NCBI GenBank assembly: GCA_035235625.1 | Contig: CP141148.1 | Span: 33,109,057-33,173,056 of the forward strand | Origin: Saururus chinensis | Taxonomy: Eukaryota > Streptophyta > Magnoliopsida > Piperales > Saururaceae | DNA length: 64,000 bases | Direction of reading: 5' to 3' | In this document: positions 1-12,000 of the stretch, piece by piece | Numbering within the stretch: the first letter of the stretch is position 1 | How the letters are laid out: every line of letters starts with the position of its first letter | Made by a program: the position numbers and the translations under genes | Notes under the pieces: generated by a model | Seen by the model: only the letters and a program-made list of their open reading frames with translations | Told to the model about the DNA's origin: nothing | The model's database searches: none

Positions 1-30
1 GCATCCACACCCATGATGGCCTGACTGCAG

Positions 31-778
31 TGCGCAGCCAGTAGCCTACTCTCGCAACCTTCCCTCTTGTATGCACAAGGGAAACAAGCAACCAGCCAAC
101 ACAGCCATCTTTGGCGCAAAGGGGCTCCGCCCAATGCTATGTAATCACAGTCCATCGGTTACAAAGGTAGGCAGAGGGTCGGGGCTGACAAGCCAAGTCG
201 CTATGTAGAGCACTCTCTGGTTCGTCCGCAACAATTCTCAGTCTACCATGACCGCCCCATCCTCTCCCTATAAATAGACTCAGCACTACTGGTCCTTATC
301 ACACTAGGAGTACAATCCCAGCCCAAGTATACAGAGTCCCTCCGTGTCCCAACTCTCCCAGCTCAATGGGGCATCCCAACACAAATCAGGAAACCTATGA
401 GGAATCCGTCTTCGGCTAGGAGTCTAGCGCCCTGCTGCCTCTAGAGTCCATCCGTCCAGGGAAACCTATGCATCCTCTCCTATCCGCACTAAGACTCGGG
501 TTGTGCTGCCTCCCTGTGTCCTAGCGCCCCTATGAGTCCATCCCTAAGGGGTTGTGGCACCCAACAAGCCACTTAGAGTCCTGCTCGCGCAAGGACTCTG
601 CCTCAGCCTGCTCCGCAAGGTGAGTGCGCATCTGGAACTACTCCCACGCTGCTCCAAGCATTCATCAGTGCCCAAGGGGCCGCCTGGGCTATCCGTCGCC
701 CAAACTAACTTGGTTGTCTGCTGCCAAGTGTAGGGGGTAGCCACCACCTTGTCTGTGCAAAAAGTGGAGGGGCTAACA
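31..778 (-). repeat. LTR of the Ty3 element (3' LTR in element orientation)
   Basis: This stretch matches 4510-5258 almost base for base, including a shared TATA-like block (CCTATAAATA, near 267-276) and the same end GGGGCTAACA at 769-778. The outer end near base 31 is diverged, so the exact start is uncertain by about 15 bases. Confidence 0.85.
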
Positions 779-819
779 GGCCTCCCCCAACCAATCCGTT
801 CGACGTCCTTGTCGAAGCT

Positions 820-3800
820 AAGTAGTCACGAACCTTGTCTTCAAACTGCCGTAACGCGACGTCTCTCTCCCAGCTGTTCTCCGACTCCGAAAGACCCTTC
901 CACTTAACCAAGTAGAAGATCCTCCTATCCTTCTTGCTCATCCCTTCAACTCTCCTATCAAGGATAACATCAACCTCCTTTTCAAAAGAGGTTCTTATCG
1001 TAGGCGGGGCTCTCTTCGAAGTACCTCTGCTGGAATCCTCTAAGTATGAATGAAACGGCTTAAGGAAACTAACATGGAAAACAAGGTGAAGCTTGAAGCG
1101 TTCAGGTAACTCAAGTTGGTATGCTAGCTAACCAACTCGTCGCTTCACCTCAAAGGGGCCATCATACCGTTGTATCAGCCCTTTGTGCACATCTTTCCTT
1201 TGCAGCTTCTTCCAAAGTTGGGGAGTAAGTTTCAGCATAACTTTGTCTCCAACCTAAAACTCAAGAGGTCTCCGATCTCTGTCCGCATACTTCTTCATCC
1301 GCTTGACTGCCTTGGCCAAGTAGTCACGCGCTTCCTCCATTCTCTCAGTCCGCCCTTTTGCCAAGCAATAGGCAGCGGGACACCTACCTCCTGTCCACTG
1401 CAAAGCCACATCTGCTGGTATAAGAGGTTGTTGGCCCGTGGCCAACTCAAAGGGACTACTACCTGTGGCTGAACTCGTGTGTAGGTTATAGCAAAACTGA
1501 GCGACCTCCAGCAAGTCGACCCAGTTTTTTTGGTTTGTTGTGACAAAGTGTCGTAGATACTCCTCCAATATAGCGTTCACTCGCTCCGTCTGCCCATCCG
1601 TCTTAGGGTGGTTGCTTGTCGAAAAGTTAAGCTGAGTGCCTAACAGCTCGATAGTTGAGTCCAAAATCTACCTGTGAAGCGAGTGTCTCTATCGCTTACG
1701 ATGTCCGCTGGCAGTCCCCAATACTTGACAACATTCTGGACGAACAAGTCTGCGGTTGTCTCAGCGCTGCAAGTTTTTGGGGCTACTATGAATGTCTCAT
1801 ACTTGGAGAAGCGGTCTACTACCACCATAATCGATTAGAATCCCTGCACAATCGGCAAACCAATTATAAAATCCATGGACAAGCTGACCCATGGTCGGTC
1901 TAGGATGGGAAGGGGTTGCAACATGCCCGCTTCCTTTTGCCTTTCCATCTTGTCCTACTGGCAAACCATACACGTTCTCGCATAGTGCACAACATCTTCT
2001 AGCGGCCAGAAGTAATTCTGGGACAAGAGTGCGTGAGTCCTCTCTTGCCCGGGGTGACCTGCCCACGTAGAATCATGGGTCTCTCTTAGCAACCGGCACC
2101 TCAAACTGCCAGCCAAGGGGATGTAAGGTTATCCTCCTTTCGCATATAGCACCCCCTCCTCCAACCAAAATCTCTGTGTAGACCCATCCTTCACAGATTC
2201 GATCAACCTTAGGCTGACTTGATCTTTCTCCGTGGCCTCCCGTATCTGTTCCAACATATCCCCTGCAATCTGTACTAATGCCGCCATCGTTGCCTCCGGG
2301 TCTGTTCATTGGCTGAGGGCATCAGCCACAACATTAGCCTTGCCCGGCTTATACTCCAACACGAAATCGAACTCAGCCAATAATTCTTGCCAACATGCCT
2401 GCTTGGGAGAAAGTTTCTTTTGCATAGTAAAGTAGCTCGTGGCTACGTTGTCTGTCCGGACAAGGAACTTCACTCCCAACAAGTAATGCCTCCAAGTTCT
2501 AAGGCAGCGGATGACCGCATTCATCTCTTTCTCGCGGACTGAATACCTTTGTTCGGTCTCGTTGAGCTTGCGGCTCTCGTATGCAAAAGGGTGATTGGAT
2601 TGGATCAGCACACCTCCAATCGCTCGATCAGAAGCGTCAATTTGCACCTCAATGGGGCATCAAATTTTGGAAGTTTGAGCACAGGCTCAGAGGATATGGC
2701 ATCCTTCAACCGCTCAAATGCTGCTTTGCACACCTCAGCCCAGCACCAAGGCTTGTCTTTGTTCAGAAGGTCAGTCAGCGCTGCTACCTTCTTCGAGTAG
2801 TTCCTGATGAATCTCCGGTAGTAGTTCGCGAGTCCTAAGAAAGATCTCAGCTCTGACACTTTAGTCAGGACTGGCCACTCTGCAATGGCCCTGACCTTCT
2901 GCTCAGTCATCCTTACTCTTCCCTCCGCTATGCAATGCCCAAGAAACTCAATCTCAGTTTGTCCAAAGCGGCACTTCTCGAGCTTCAGAAACAGTTTGTG
3001 CTCCCTTAGCCTTTCCAGCACAATCCTGAGATAACCAACGTGTTCATCCAAGGAAGCATTGTATACCTCAATGTCGTCAAGGTAGACGATCACAAACCGG
3101 TCCAAGTAGGGTCTGAAAACATCGTTCATCAGTGTGCAAAAGGTGGCTGGTGCATTCGTCAAGTCGAAGGGCATGACCAGAAACTCAAACAGCCCATAGC
3201 GTGTAACCATCGCTATCTTTGCCTCATCGCCCACAGCAATGCGCACCTGCCAATAACCCGACCTAAGATCCAGCTTGGTAAAATAGGAAGTCTTCACCAA
3301 GCGGTCAAATAAGTCAGCCACTAGAGGGACTGGATACTTGTTCATCACAGTAAACGCTCAATAATCCACACATAAATGTAAGGAACTGTCCTGCTTTCGC
3401 TGAAACAAGTCAGCCACTAGAGGGGCTCTGAAGGGAGCCTTAGATGGTCTGATAAAGCCCGCCTTCAACAACTCATCAAGCTACTTCCTGAGTTCTGCTA
3501 ACTCTAGTGGAGCCATGTGATAGGGGGCTCGGGCTAGAGGACGAGCCCCTGGCATCAACTCAATAGCATGATCCACAGCACGTCATGGTGGGAGGGTTTG
3601 TGGCAACTCGGGTGGCATCACATCCGCAAACTCACTCAGCAACTTCTCCACCTTCTCTGGAATGTCCATGGTTGTGTTCTCAGCTTCCACCATCATGACC
3701 AAGTAGGTCTTATGGTCCCGTTCAAGGCCTTTCTTCAACTGAAGTGCAGACACAACCTGCACCTTCGTCTCACCTTTGTTCTCAGCAATAGAGCAAGGGA

Positions 3801-4466
3801 TCCTCTCGTCGCCGATGAGGATGCCCCTAAGGTGTGGCATCACGAACACCCTAGCCAATCTCATGAAGTCCAGCCCAAGGATCAACTCAAAGTCATCCAA
3901 GGGAACAACGGTGAAGTTAACTCTGCCCATCCAATCTCCAATCCGCACAGGCAGGTCATGGATAACTCCTAGGACAAGGGCTGCCTCTGAGTTCACTGCC
4001 TTAATCCGGGCTTGATCCTTCTCCATCTTCAAACCCCAAGCTTTCATGCACTTCTCTGCTAGGAAATTGTGAGAAGCACCTATGTCAACCAGCGCTCGCA
4101 CTGGCTATTTGTCCAAAACGGCCTCAACGTATATCAGCCCGTCATGATCTGATTTCTCCTTTCGGATAGCACTCACACAGCCAGCGAACTGAATCGGGCA
4201 GCACCTCTTACGGAAGTCCCTTCGCCCGACTCATCGGCATAGGCACTGATCTCTATCAGGGAGAGACGCTGGTCGAAGGCACCAACGCGATCCTGGACAG
4301 ATCGTAGTGAGGCCTGGACTTTGGCCAGCATCCCATTAGTCGTCCTCAAAGCATCGTACTTCGCCTCAACATCCGTAAGGCGCTGTAGCATGGAGCCTAT
4401 CATGGTGATACCTCGACTGTTTGCAACCAGCAAGGAATACTCGGGTCCTTGCTCGCCAAATCTCAT
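820..4466 (-). pseudogene. Ty3 pol remnant: protease, RT, RNase H, integrase, chromodomain
   Basis: On the minus strand, a coiled stretch (4466-4173, probably an end of gag) is followed at once by a retropepsin with its D-I-G-A-S active site near 4090. The reverse transcriptase (3348-2605) has the YLDDI catalytic motif. RNase H (2647-2306) begins with the D-A-S motif and ends at an ADALS motif. Integrase fragments (about 2066-1254) include VSDRDTRF and the HPKTDGQTER motif. A chromodomain-like segment (941-820) contains the aromatic FYLVKWKG motif. Parts lie in different frames with stops between them, for example a stop just before the protease and frame changes inside the integrase. The product cannot be made as one polyprotein. 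The chromodomain usually directs insertion to heterochromatin; that role is family knowledge, not shown here. Confidence 0.88.
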
Positions 4467-4509
4467 TCAAACATACTTGGTTCATTGGGATCCCAGCAAT
4501 GGAACCAAT

Positions 4510-5258
4510 TGTCATAGGCAGCAGCCTACTCTCATGACCTTCCCTCTCGTATGCGCAAGGGAAACAAGCAACCAGCCAACACAGCCGTCTCTAGCGCAAA
4601 GGGGCTCTGCCCAATGCTATGTAATCACAGTCCGTCGATTACAAAGGTAGGGAGAGGGCCAGGGCTGACAAGCCAAGTCACTGTGTAGAGCACTCTCTGG
4701 TTCGTCCTCAACAATTCTCTATCTACCATGGCCGCCCCATCCTCTCCCTATAAATATACTCAGCACTACTGGTCCTTATCGCACTAGGAATACAATCCCA
4801 GCCCAAGTATACAGAGTCCCTCCCTGTCCCAACTCTCCCAGCCCAATGGGGCGTCCCAACACAAATCAGGAAACCTATGAGGAATCCGTCTTCGGCTAGG
4901 AGTCTAGTGCCCTACTGCCTCTATAGTCCATCCGTCCAGGGAAACCTGTGCATCCTCTCCTATCTACACTAGGAGTCAGGTTGTGCTGCCTCCATGTGTC
5001 TTAGCGCCCCTAGGAGTCTGTTCCTAAGGGGTTGTAGCGCCCAGCATGCCACTTAGAGTCCTGCCCGAGCAAGGACTCTGCCTCAGCTTACTCCGCAAGG
5101 TGAGTGCGCATCCGGAACTGCTCCTACGCTGCTCCAAGCATCCATCGGTGCCCAATGGGCTGCTTAGGCTATCCGTCGCCCAAGCTAACTTGGCTATCCG
5201 CCGCCAAGTATAGGGGGTAGCCGCCCCCTTGTCTATACAAAAATTGGAGGGGCTAACA
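4510..5258 (-). repeat. LTR of the Ty3 element (5' LTR in element orientation)
   Basis: Direct repeat of 31-778. It begins TGTCATAGGC and ends GGGGCTAACA, so it has the usual TG...CA ends. A TATA-like block sits at the position equivalent to that in the other copy. The F-box remnant starts about 110 bp beyond its end. Confidence 0.88.
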
Positions 5259-5370
5259 CCTTCCGCCTTCCCTCTCCTCCCCGGTGCCTTGGACGGTTAT
5301 TTTCCTCCCCCCTTTCTGCGGTGGCTTCTTCTAGCCTCTTCCCCCTTCCCCTCCCTCTCGTCCCCAGCTC

Positions 5371-5990
5371 CCCAACTACAATGTATTGGCGGAGATCATC
5401 TCACGACTGCCCGCCAAGTCCCTCTTTTGATTAAGTGCATCTCCAAAGACCGGTGTGCTTTCATCTCCGCAGACACCTTCCTAAGGAAGCTGTTTTGGTC
5501 CCTCGATCTCTAGCCTTTTCTTTGGGGTCTGTCCGGTACGGTTTTTTTATTTGGATGCTCAAAGGGCTTTGCCTGACGTGAATGAATGGGGATACGCCTG
5601 TGTCTGGAGATGTTAAACCTGGCGATGATGATTTCCCAGGCATCAACCTGAGCTTCTTGCAGGGATATAGCAATTCTTGAAATCCTCTTATGAAGAGATG
5701 GGTCTCTGTTAGTTTGCCGGAAGGCATCGCTAATAGGGATTATTTTTTCATACCCTGGTTTTTAATGCGAGTGCATCCATTCACTTCAGGATTTTTTTAA
5801 TGGTTGTTGATCGTGCTAGTGATCATGTGTTGCTTGAAATTTATTCATCTAACTCTAGCAATTGGAATATTTCTCGAGTCATTTGGAATCACTTCAGCAT
5901 TCTATGCACAATGGCAAATGAATATATGTATATTCCGCGTAGTCCAAATTATCTCATTTGAATTGATCTTGCGGAAATGAGCAGTCCCAC
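5371..5990 (+). pseudogene. F-box protein gene fragment, frameshifted
   Basis: Just outside the retrotransposon the plus strand reads an F-box core: LAEIISRLPAKSL, then, one frame away, IKCISKDRCAFISADTFLRK. The shift lies near 5429, where a TGA also appears. Weaker remains of an F-box-associated C-terminal domain follow in mixed frames: a KRWVSVSLPEG stretch near 5692-5725 and an EIYSSN..NWNISRVIW stretch near 5840-5890, with stops between. In intact relatives the F-box binds SKP1 in an SCF ubiquitin ligase. This copy is broken in several places and has no start or promoter that I can see; the retrotransposon lies where the 5' part should be. The F-box core is clear; the downstream domain is less certain. 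Confidence 0.6.
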
Positions 5991-7619
5991 ACCAGGACCA
6001 CCACCCATCCCTTCTGCGCAACCTATTTGTGTTTTATTTTTTAAAACCCGGATTGGCCCCGTGGTCTGGGTTATCGGTTTAACTGGCTAGGCCAAGTTAA
6101 CCCACCCAGGTTAAAATAACACGACAACCCAGATGACTCGGCCTGAACTTTTTATCAGGTCCAGCCGGGCTGGTCCGGGTTTTAAAACGGCTCAGAACAA
6201 CTTATCTTACGAGTTGGAACCACTGAGGGGGGAATAAGTCTTATTAAGGGATAAATAGTAGGAAATAGATAAAGGAACATTTAGTAACTTTATATTATTT
6301 TGATAGCATTTTATTTATAGTTGTAGATTTCTTTCATTAGTTTAAGATATATATTTATGTCATTGTACTTTTATTTAGTAGATGAATGTTTAATCATAGT
6401 TATAATAAAGAGTAGTTAAATTTTTTTTATATTTATTCTTTAAATTATTTTTGAACAACGTGATGGCTCAGTTATACATTCTGATCTAATCTAAGATTGG
6501 GTTATAAGTTGTCACATCCTCTTGCCAATTTTGGGTCAGGAGGCATGACATCCCTACCGGCCAGAGGAGGGGATCCAGCTCATCCTACTGGAGTCCCCCC
6601 CTCCCCCCACCTTAGCTCCCCCTATCCCCTTCTCCCTAGCTCTCGTATGTTCCCCGTGCCACTGGCCAAAGGATGAAGGGCTCTAGCTCCTCCTATCAGA
6701 CTCCCCCCACTCCAGCTCCTCCTGCTATAATCATTAATATTTTATTAAACATCATTGTAAATGGATTTTAGCTATGTTTAATAAATGTTACTAAAACATT
6801 ATTAGTGACACAAATACAAAGCATCGTAAATGATATTATATTAGCGACATAAAAAAATCGCTAATAGCAGTACTTTTAACAATGCTTTTTCATATGCATA
6901 AACAATTTAAATGAAATTTTTTACTAATGACTATTAGGGATACTTTTAGGATTATAATCGATGCTTAAAAGTGTCACTAATCATCTTTTTTATTGTATTG
7001 AACTCATAAATATTTTGGGGAGGTGGGACAAAGAAGAAATGAAAGACCGATCTATAATGCAGTGTATAATCATTCTAATATTTAAAGTTAATTTAATTAA
7101 CCTCATAAAATTTTAGCGTTAATTTAAAATTCAAAATTTTATCAACTTTAATGAGTAGGGTCCTATTTATCCAAATAGGCTCAAACTTCACGAAGATCTT
7201 ACTCCTCGGATTTGATACTTATTTTCCTTGTGCCATATCTCTGTCTTTTATAGTAGCCCTCTAAATTAACTAATCCTAAAAAACCTAACTTTGATAGAGA
7301 TAAACTCTCTCATGTTGGAGTAACTCCCATGCGCATTAGCGTAACTCAGGTACTCTTCGGAGTGGTAAATAATTTCTCCAAAAAGTTTTTTATCAAACGA
7401 AATTGAATAGTGTTTCACATGCGTGTCCATCAAACCACTTTTTCATGCAATCAATCTGCACTTGATGCCACGTACGACGAAACGTGTAAGAACAACCATC
7501 ACTTGCAGACACCCCTCCAGCCCCTTAAAGCCCATCACTTCAACTCTCAAGAAGGCAGGCATTTCACCCAACTCAACCAGTTTCAGGAAATTTTCTTTTG
7601 GTTGAAGCTTTACTCTACA
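5991..7619. other. Intergenic, AT-rich, with a MITE-like inverted repeat
   Basis: No gene seen. A perfect 14-bp inverted repeat, TTTTAAAACCCGGA at 6039-6052 and its complement at 6174-6187, encloses about 120 bp of GC-rich sequence and may be a small transposon. From 6240 to 7150 the DNA is AT-rich. Two short CT-rich blocks (6570-6660 and 6680-6725) resemble each other. ACGT cores (near 7471 and 7483) lie upstream of the LEA-like gene. Confidence 0.5.
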
Positions 7620-8008
7620 ATGGCGTCCAATTACACGTCAAAGGTGAGCGTATCTCCCATACTGATGATGGGTCTTCCTCATTAGCCAATTACGTGTATG
7701 TTTTTTGCAGAGATAGGATTTATGTTCTTAGTGTTGGTGCACAATGAATGCAGGGAGGAGTGAACAACGAGAAGAGGGTGGACGACAAAGGGACGGAGAA
7801 GGTGGCGCAGACGGTGGATTACCAATCATCAGCCGGCCAAGGCCAGGAGGTGAAGAAGAAGGGCGTTGAGGTGATTCACCAGTGCCACCCTTCCGGAGAG
7901 CAAGCTGGGGTCGTCGGCCGTGGTGTCATCAGCAGTGCTGCCAATGTAGTGGCCCATACGGCACAGGCTGCCAAGGACGCCGTCTCCGGCCATACCAAGG
8001 ACTCATAA
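7620..8008 (+). CDS. Small hydrophilic LEA-like protein, two exons
   Basis: Exon 1 (7620-7643) encodes MASNYTSK and ends at AAG|GTGAGC. Exon 2 (7754-8008) follows a CAG acceptor in phase 0 and ends in TAA. The product has 92 residues. It is rich in Lys, Glu, Gln, Gly and Ser, has no membrane segment, and carries an Ala-rich amphipathic stretch (SSAANVVAHTAQAAKDAVSG) near its C-terminus. That recalls small late-embryogenesis-abundant or KIN-like stress proteins, which are disordered protectants. I do not recognise a named family, so the call rests on composition. ACGT cores about 140 bp upstream could be ABA-response elements, which would suit this class. If the intron were not used, an ATG at 7748 could start a protein of 86 residues in the same frame. 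Confidence 0.6.
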
Positions 8009-9062
8009 CAAGTGAAATGGAGTTGATTTTCCTTCTTAATTAGTTGGAAAGAAGCAAGATGTGAGATCAGTTCAGCGCGGAGTTGTGTTGGGCTTTTGGT
8101 GTAATAATGGTCTATTAGAATTTCAACCTCTTGTTTGGCTGGCCTTCTCTTTTGTTAGGTGCATTTAGGATGGGCAGCTCCGCAGCTGCATGTTTCAAGA
8201 CTCAAGACTGACTTGCTTGGAATGCTAAATGCAGTTCACCTGGGTATAGTTATAGAGTAAGTAAAAGAATATTACCCCCACAAAGATTTTATAAGTATTC
8301 ACAACTGAATATGTAGGTGCGTACTATATGTAGTGAGTCTTAATTATAGCAGTAGAGATAAGTGTTTCCCCTACATAGATGAAAAATGGAAGGTCAATGC
8401 TAACTGAAAAATTATTCTCCAATGCTGCAATTGTCATTGTAACTAATCTTGTACTACCGCTGAGGACTACATGTCTGCATTTCCATATCCTGTTTAAAAT
8501 GGTCCTCCGAACTCTATGCTTAATATGGAAAAAGAAAAGGCGTTACCAGACGAAGCACACAGGATTTAAAACCTTCGCACACCTTGGATGAGAACACTGT
8601 CAAGAGTATACTGTTGCTCCTAAAATCATACATGATTCGGGTTGGTTACTTGTCCACAACCTAAATCTGTTTTCCATTTCGGTTGCGCGACTCACAGACC
8701 ATGTATAGCTTTCTAGCTTCCACTTCCATGCAGGGACATAAGCTTACAATAAGAAAACAACTACATCTTACAATAAGAAAACAACTACATTTACATTAAT
8801 AGCTCTATTTGCTATTGGTTTTGAACTAAAGAAATAGAGCTATTAATATAAGACAAGAGGGAGTATTAAACGTTTTTTATTCTAGCAGTTCTTAAATATA
8901 CCCTGCGTCCCTACCTTACCCATTCAGACGGGAAACTGGCATGAAACGCTGCGAAAAAGATGCTAGCAATTAAATTAGAATGAGAAGCCATATAAAATAG
9001 ACTGAGCGAGTATTCAACAAGAACATATAACCAATGGATTTTATGGTCAATCCTGGTGTGTA
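8009..9062. other. Intergenic with a tandem duplication and a hairpin
   Basis: This holds the 3' ends of two converging genes. A 24-bp unit beginning CTTACAATAAG is repeated twice in tandem (8746-8793). Beside it ATTAATAGCTCTATTT (8796-8811) pairs with its complement at 8832-8847. The sequence GAGGGAGTA at 8863-8871 resembles a Stowaway MITE terminus, so this is probably a MITE remnant. No other gene seen. Confidence 0.45.
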
Positions 9063-12000
9063 TCACAGAGAGGGTCCAGAATCTTTGGTAGAACAAGCAA
9101 AAGATCTACCAAAATACATTTTTGAAAAAGTTTTCATGAGTAGCTCCAACATCTGAAGGGGCTTCTATTTTGGCGGGAAACCACCAAACCTTTGAGAGCA
9201 TTCAGCGTAAGCTGATCCAATGCCAACTCCGGCACCAAAGGCCACAGATGCCCATCGCGTCACAGGACTCCCTGGTTTTGCAAGACCGAAACAAGAGTAA
9301 GATTATGTAAAATGTTGACAATTTTATCAGATGATTAGTATTTAGGCAAGTGTATATCCTGTGTTGCCATTTGTAAAAAAGTATGTATATTATGTGTTTC
9401 CATATACTCTTGAAACTCTTAACCAGTTATGAAGATTAATTACATTTCATTCGAACATTCAGAATCAAACTCAAATAAATAACTTATGTTTAAACCAAAA
9501 AGAAACAAAAGAAAAAGAACAAATAACAAGTAAAAACTAAAATTTGTCGGTTTAGTCAAGCCTCTCATTGAGAAGTTATTGGCTTCTAACAAAGCACAAC
9601 CCAAACTTGATCCGATATAGAATAATTGTATTTGCCCAATCAAAGTAAACAAGCTACAAAACAAATTATGCAAAAGTAATTTATCTTAAGTGAACTGGAT
9701 GTCTGAGATGACAAAAAGGAAGCATGAGGACAAAACATACAGCTTCTTGACAACATGACCAGGATTGAAATACAAAAATAACCATGCAAAAAGAAAGAAG
9801 AAAACTACCAATTGCTTATTACCATTCAAAAAGAGCTTTTACAGTACCTAACTAAATAAAATTATCAAAAAAGTTCAGATTTTAACTAGGAGAAGTTTTT
9901 AAACGTCAGATTGTACTAAAATGCTCATGACCAATTAGGTCACTTCTTCTAGGAAACAAAAAGGCTTCTTCAGGGGCAGTACCTCTTATGGGTTAGTAAA
10001 GAAGCTAATACATTACTAAAAAAGTCGTTGAAAAGTCATTGTCTTCAGTCAATTCGGGCACTACTATATTACGATAAAATAATATTCTGTGCTGCCCATG
10101 GAAAATAACTGGGGACAGTCATATCACAATTACAAAAAAAATTCAACTAAAAATAGAAAAATTGGCATGCTAACAAAGAGCTAGATAGAAAAAAAATCAG
10201 AAATTAAAACTGAAAAATGGCATAAATTCTATTCCACTTTAGTTTATGTTCTAAAAAGTGCAGAAACAAAAAGATAATTATTTGAACTATCATTGTGGAG
10301 CTTCATTCCACCCCCACTCATTGTGTTTTTTCCATAAACAAAAGGTTAATATTGCAACGAAACTGTCTATTTACACACAACAAAATGATGGAAAGTTACA
10401 GAGAATCACATTCTCATTGGAAAATTATGTGCTAATTCAGGTTTCTCTTTTTTTTTGGATAAATAAAAAAGGAGGTGGTTCGCACATTTGGTGGGACCCA
10501 CAATCGCCTAATTAAAAATCAGATGCCTTATCCATTAGGCATCTCAAAAGTGCACTATTGCCTGACCACCACCAGGTTCATCGCTTGGTCTTTGTGATCA
10601 TATGAAAAACTCATACAAATGACCAAGGCCCTTAGTACAATTACTGCTTCAATAGTGTAGCTGCAAAGGCCCCAAAACTACATAGTTGACAAGAAAGTTT
10701 AATGTTCAAAAACAGTTAGTTCCTTGATTGTCTATGTACTCTTCCATAAAGATGAGAACTAACTCTACTAATATAAATCACTTCAGAAAATGATGCACAT
10801 CCGGTTTTCAAGATTCAAAACAGAAACCCAGAAAGTGGAGAGAGTTCTCAAGAAGCACCATGTGAAGTGAAATGGGCTTGAAACTATGATCCACAAGTAA
10901 AAGATACAACTTCATGACAAATACATCCTGATCATGTAAAGGTTCATACCCCAAGTATAAATCTAAATCCACATTTGTCTTTGTGAATAAATTCTAAATA
11001 TAACTTTTGGAAACAATAGTACAACAGCACATGGAATCAGTCATTAATCCCTACCTCAAAAAAGTGCAAAAGAGTAAAAAGGTTAATTCCTTAAATGTCA
11101 TCAAAACATCCACAACCCTTGACCTAGCACAAAACTCGATACAACTTCCATGGGAAGGTTGGAATTATAATCCCTCTACAAGTCCTTTGATTTCCTGAGT
11201 TCCCTCATAATGAGGGTCCAAAAAAAATAATACACATTAAATATTTAGGGGCTGTCAGCTATAATATTAATCGGAAAGCCTTATCATGCTGCTAAGAATT
11301 AATAAGGTCAGCTGGTCAATTCAAGTTTTTAAAAGAGAGAACTTTCTATATTGTTAACAACAAGAATTGGCATCAACAAATAATTTCAATCATTTAGTGT
11401 GGAGTTTTCAGACTCAAATATGCACAAAAAGCTTAGGTGGAAAAGTCTTCACAGGATGATCCACTAGGAAGCTGAAGCTCCCAAAGAACTGATGTTGCAT
11501 TCAGTCATTTTGGGCTTTATATGTTGACATAGAATGGCAATGCTCTCTATGGGGAAGTATAAGGCATAAATGACAATTCAATCTAAATATACAATATTTA
11601 ACATTATGAAATAACATGAACATAATACTTTCGTTAAACATCAAAGAGAAATATGAGCAAAAGTTCAAAGGTCTGTAAGTTTTAGTAGAAAACTAAAGGA
11701 ATCATCCTAGAAAGATGCAGTTAAAGAAACAAAAAAATTGGCAAGTTTCTTCAAACGTCCTCGCTCTACCTTCTTCTGTTTGCTCAATAAAAGCTTGCTC
11801 TTAAAAATCAGTTAGGACTTTGCTTTTTAGAATTTTAAAAGCACTCATACGTTATTGTCTTCCATCTCAATGAATATCCAGAATTTGTTTATACAAATAT
11901 CAAATCAGTCAAAAGGGAAAAAGAATTATTGGCAATATCAACATTGATTTTCTTAGTCTTTACAAACTATGCAAATACTTGGGATAGGAGTTTGGTCCGT

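Larger units (their letters stand above)
31..5258 (-). mobile_element. Ty3/gypsy chromovirus-type LTR retrotransposon, degenerate and lacking gag
   Basis: Two direct LTR copies (about 31-778 and 4510-5258) flank remnants of a pol polyprotein that read on the minus strand in the order protease, reverse transcriptase, RNase H, integrase, chromodomain. That order and the chromodomain place it with the Ty3 chromoviruses. A primer-binding-like stretch follows the right LTR (minus strand ATTGGTTCCATTGCTGGG, near 4490-4508) and a G-rich polypurine tract adjoins the left LTR (779-790), so the replication signals survive. Only about 400 bp separate the 5' LTR from the protease, so almost all of gag is missing. 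The pol frame is cut by stops and shifts. The outer end of the left LTR (1-40) is degenerate and no target-site duplication was found. The LTRs differ at many scattered sites, so the insertion is not recent. Confidence 0.9.
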
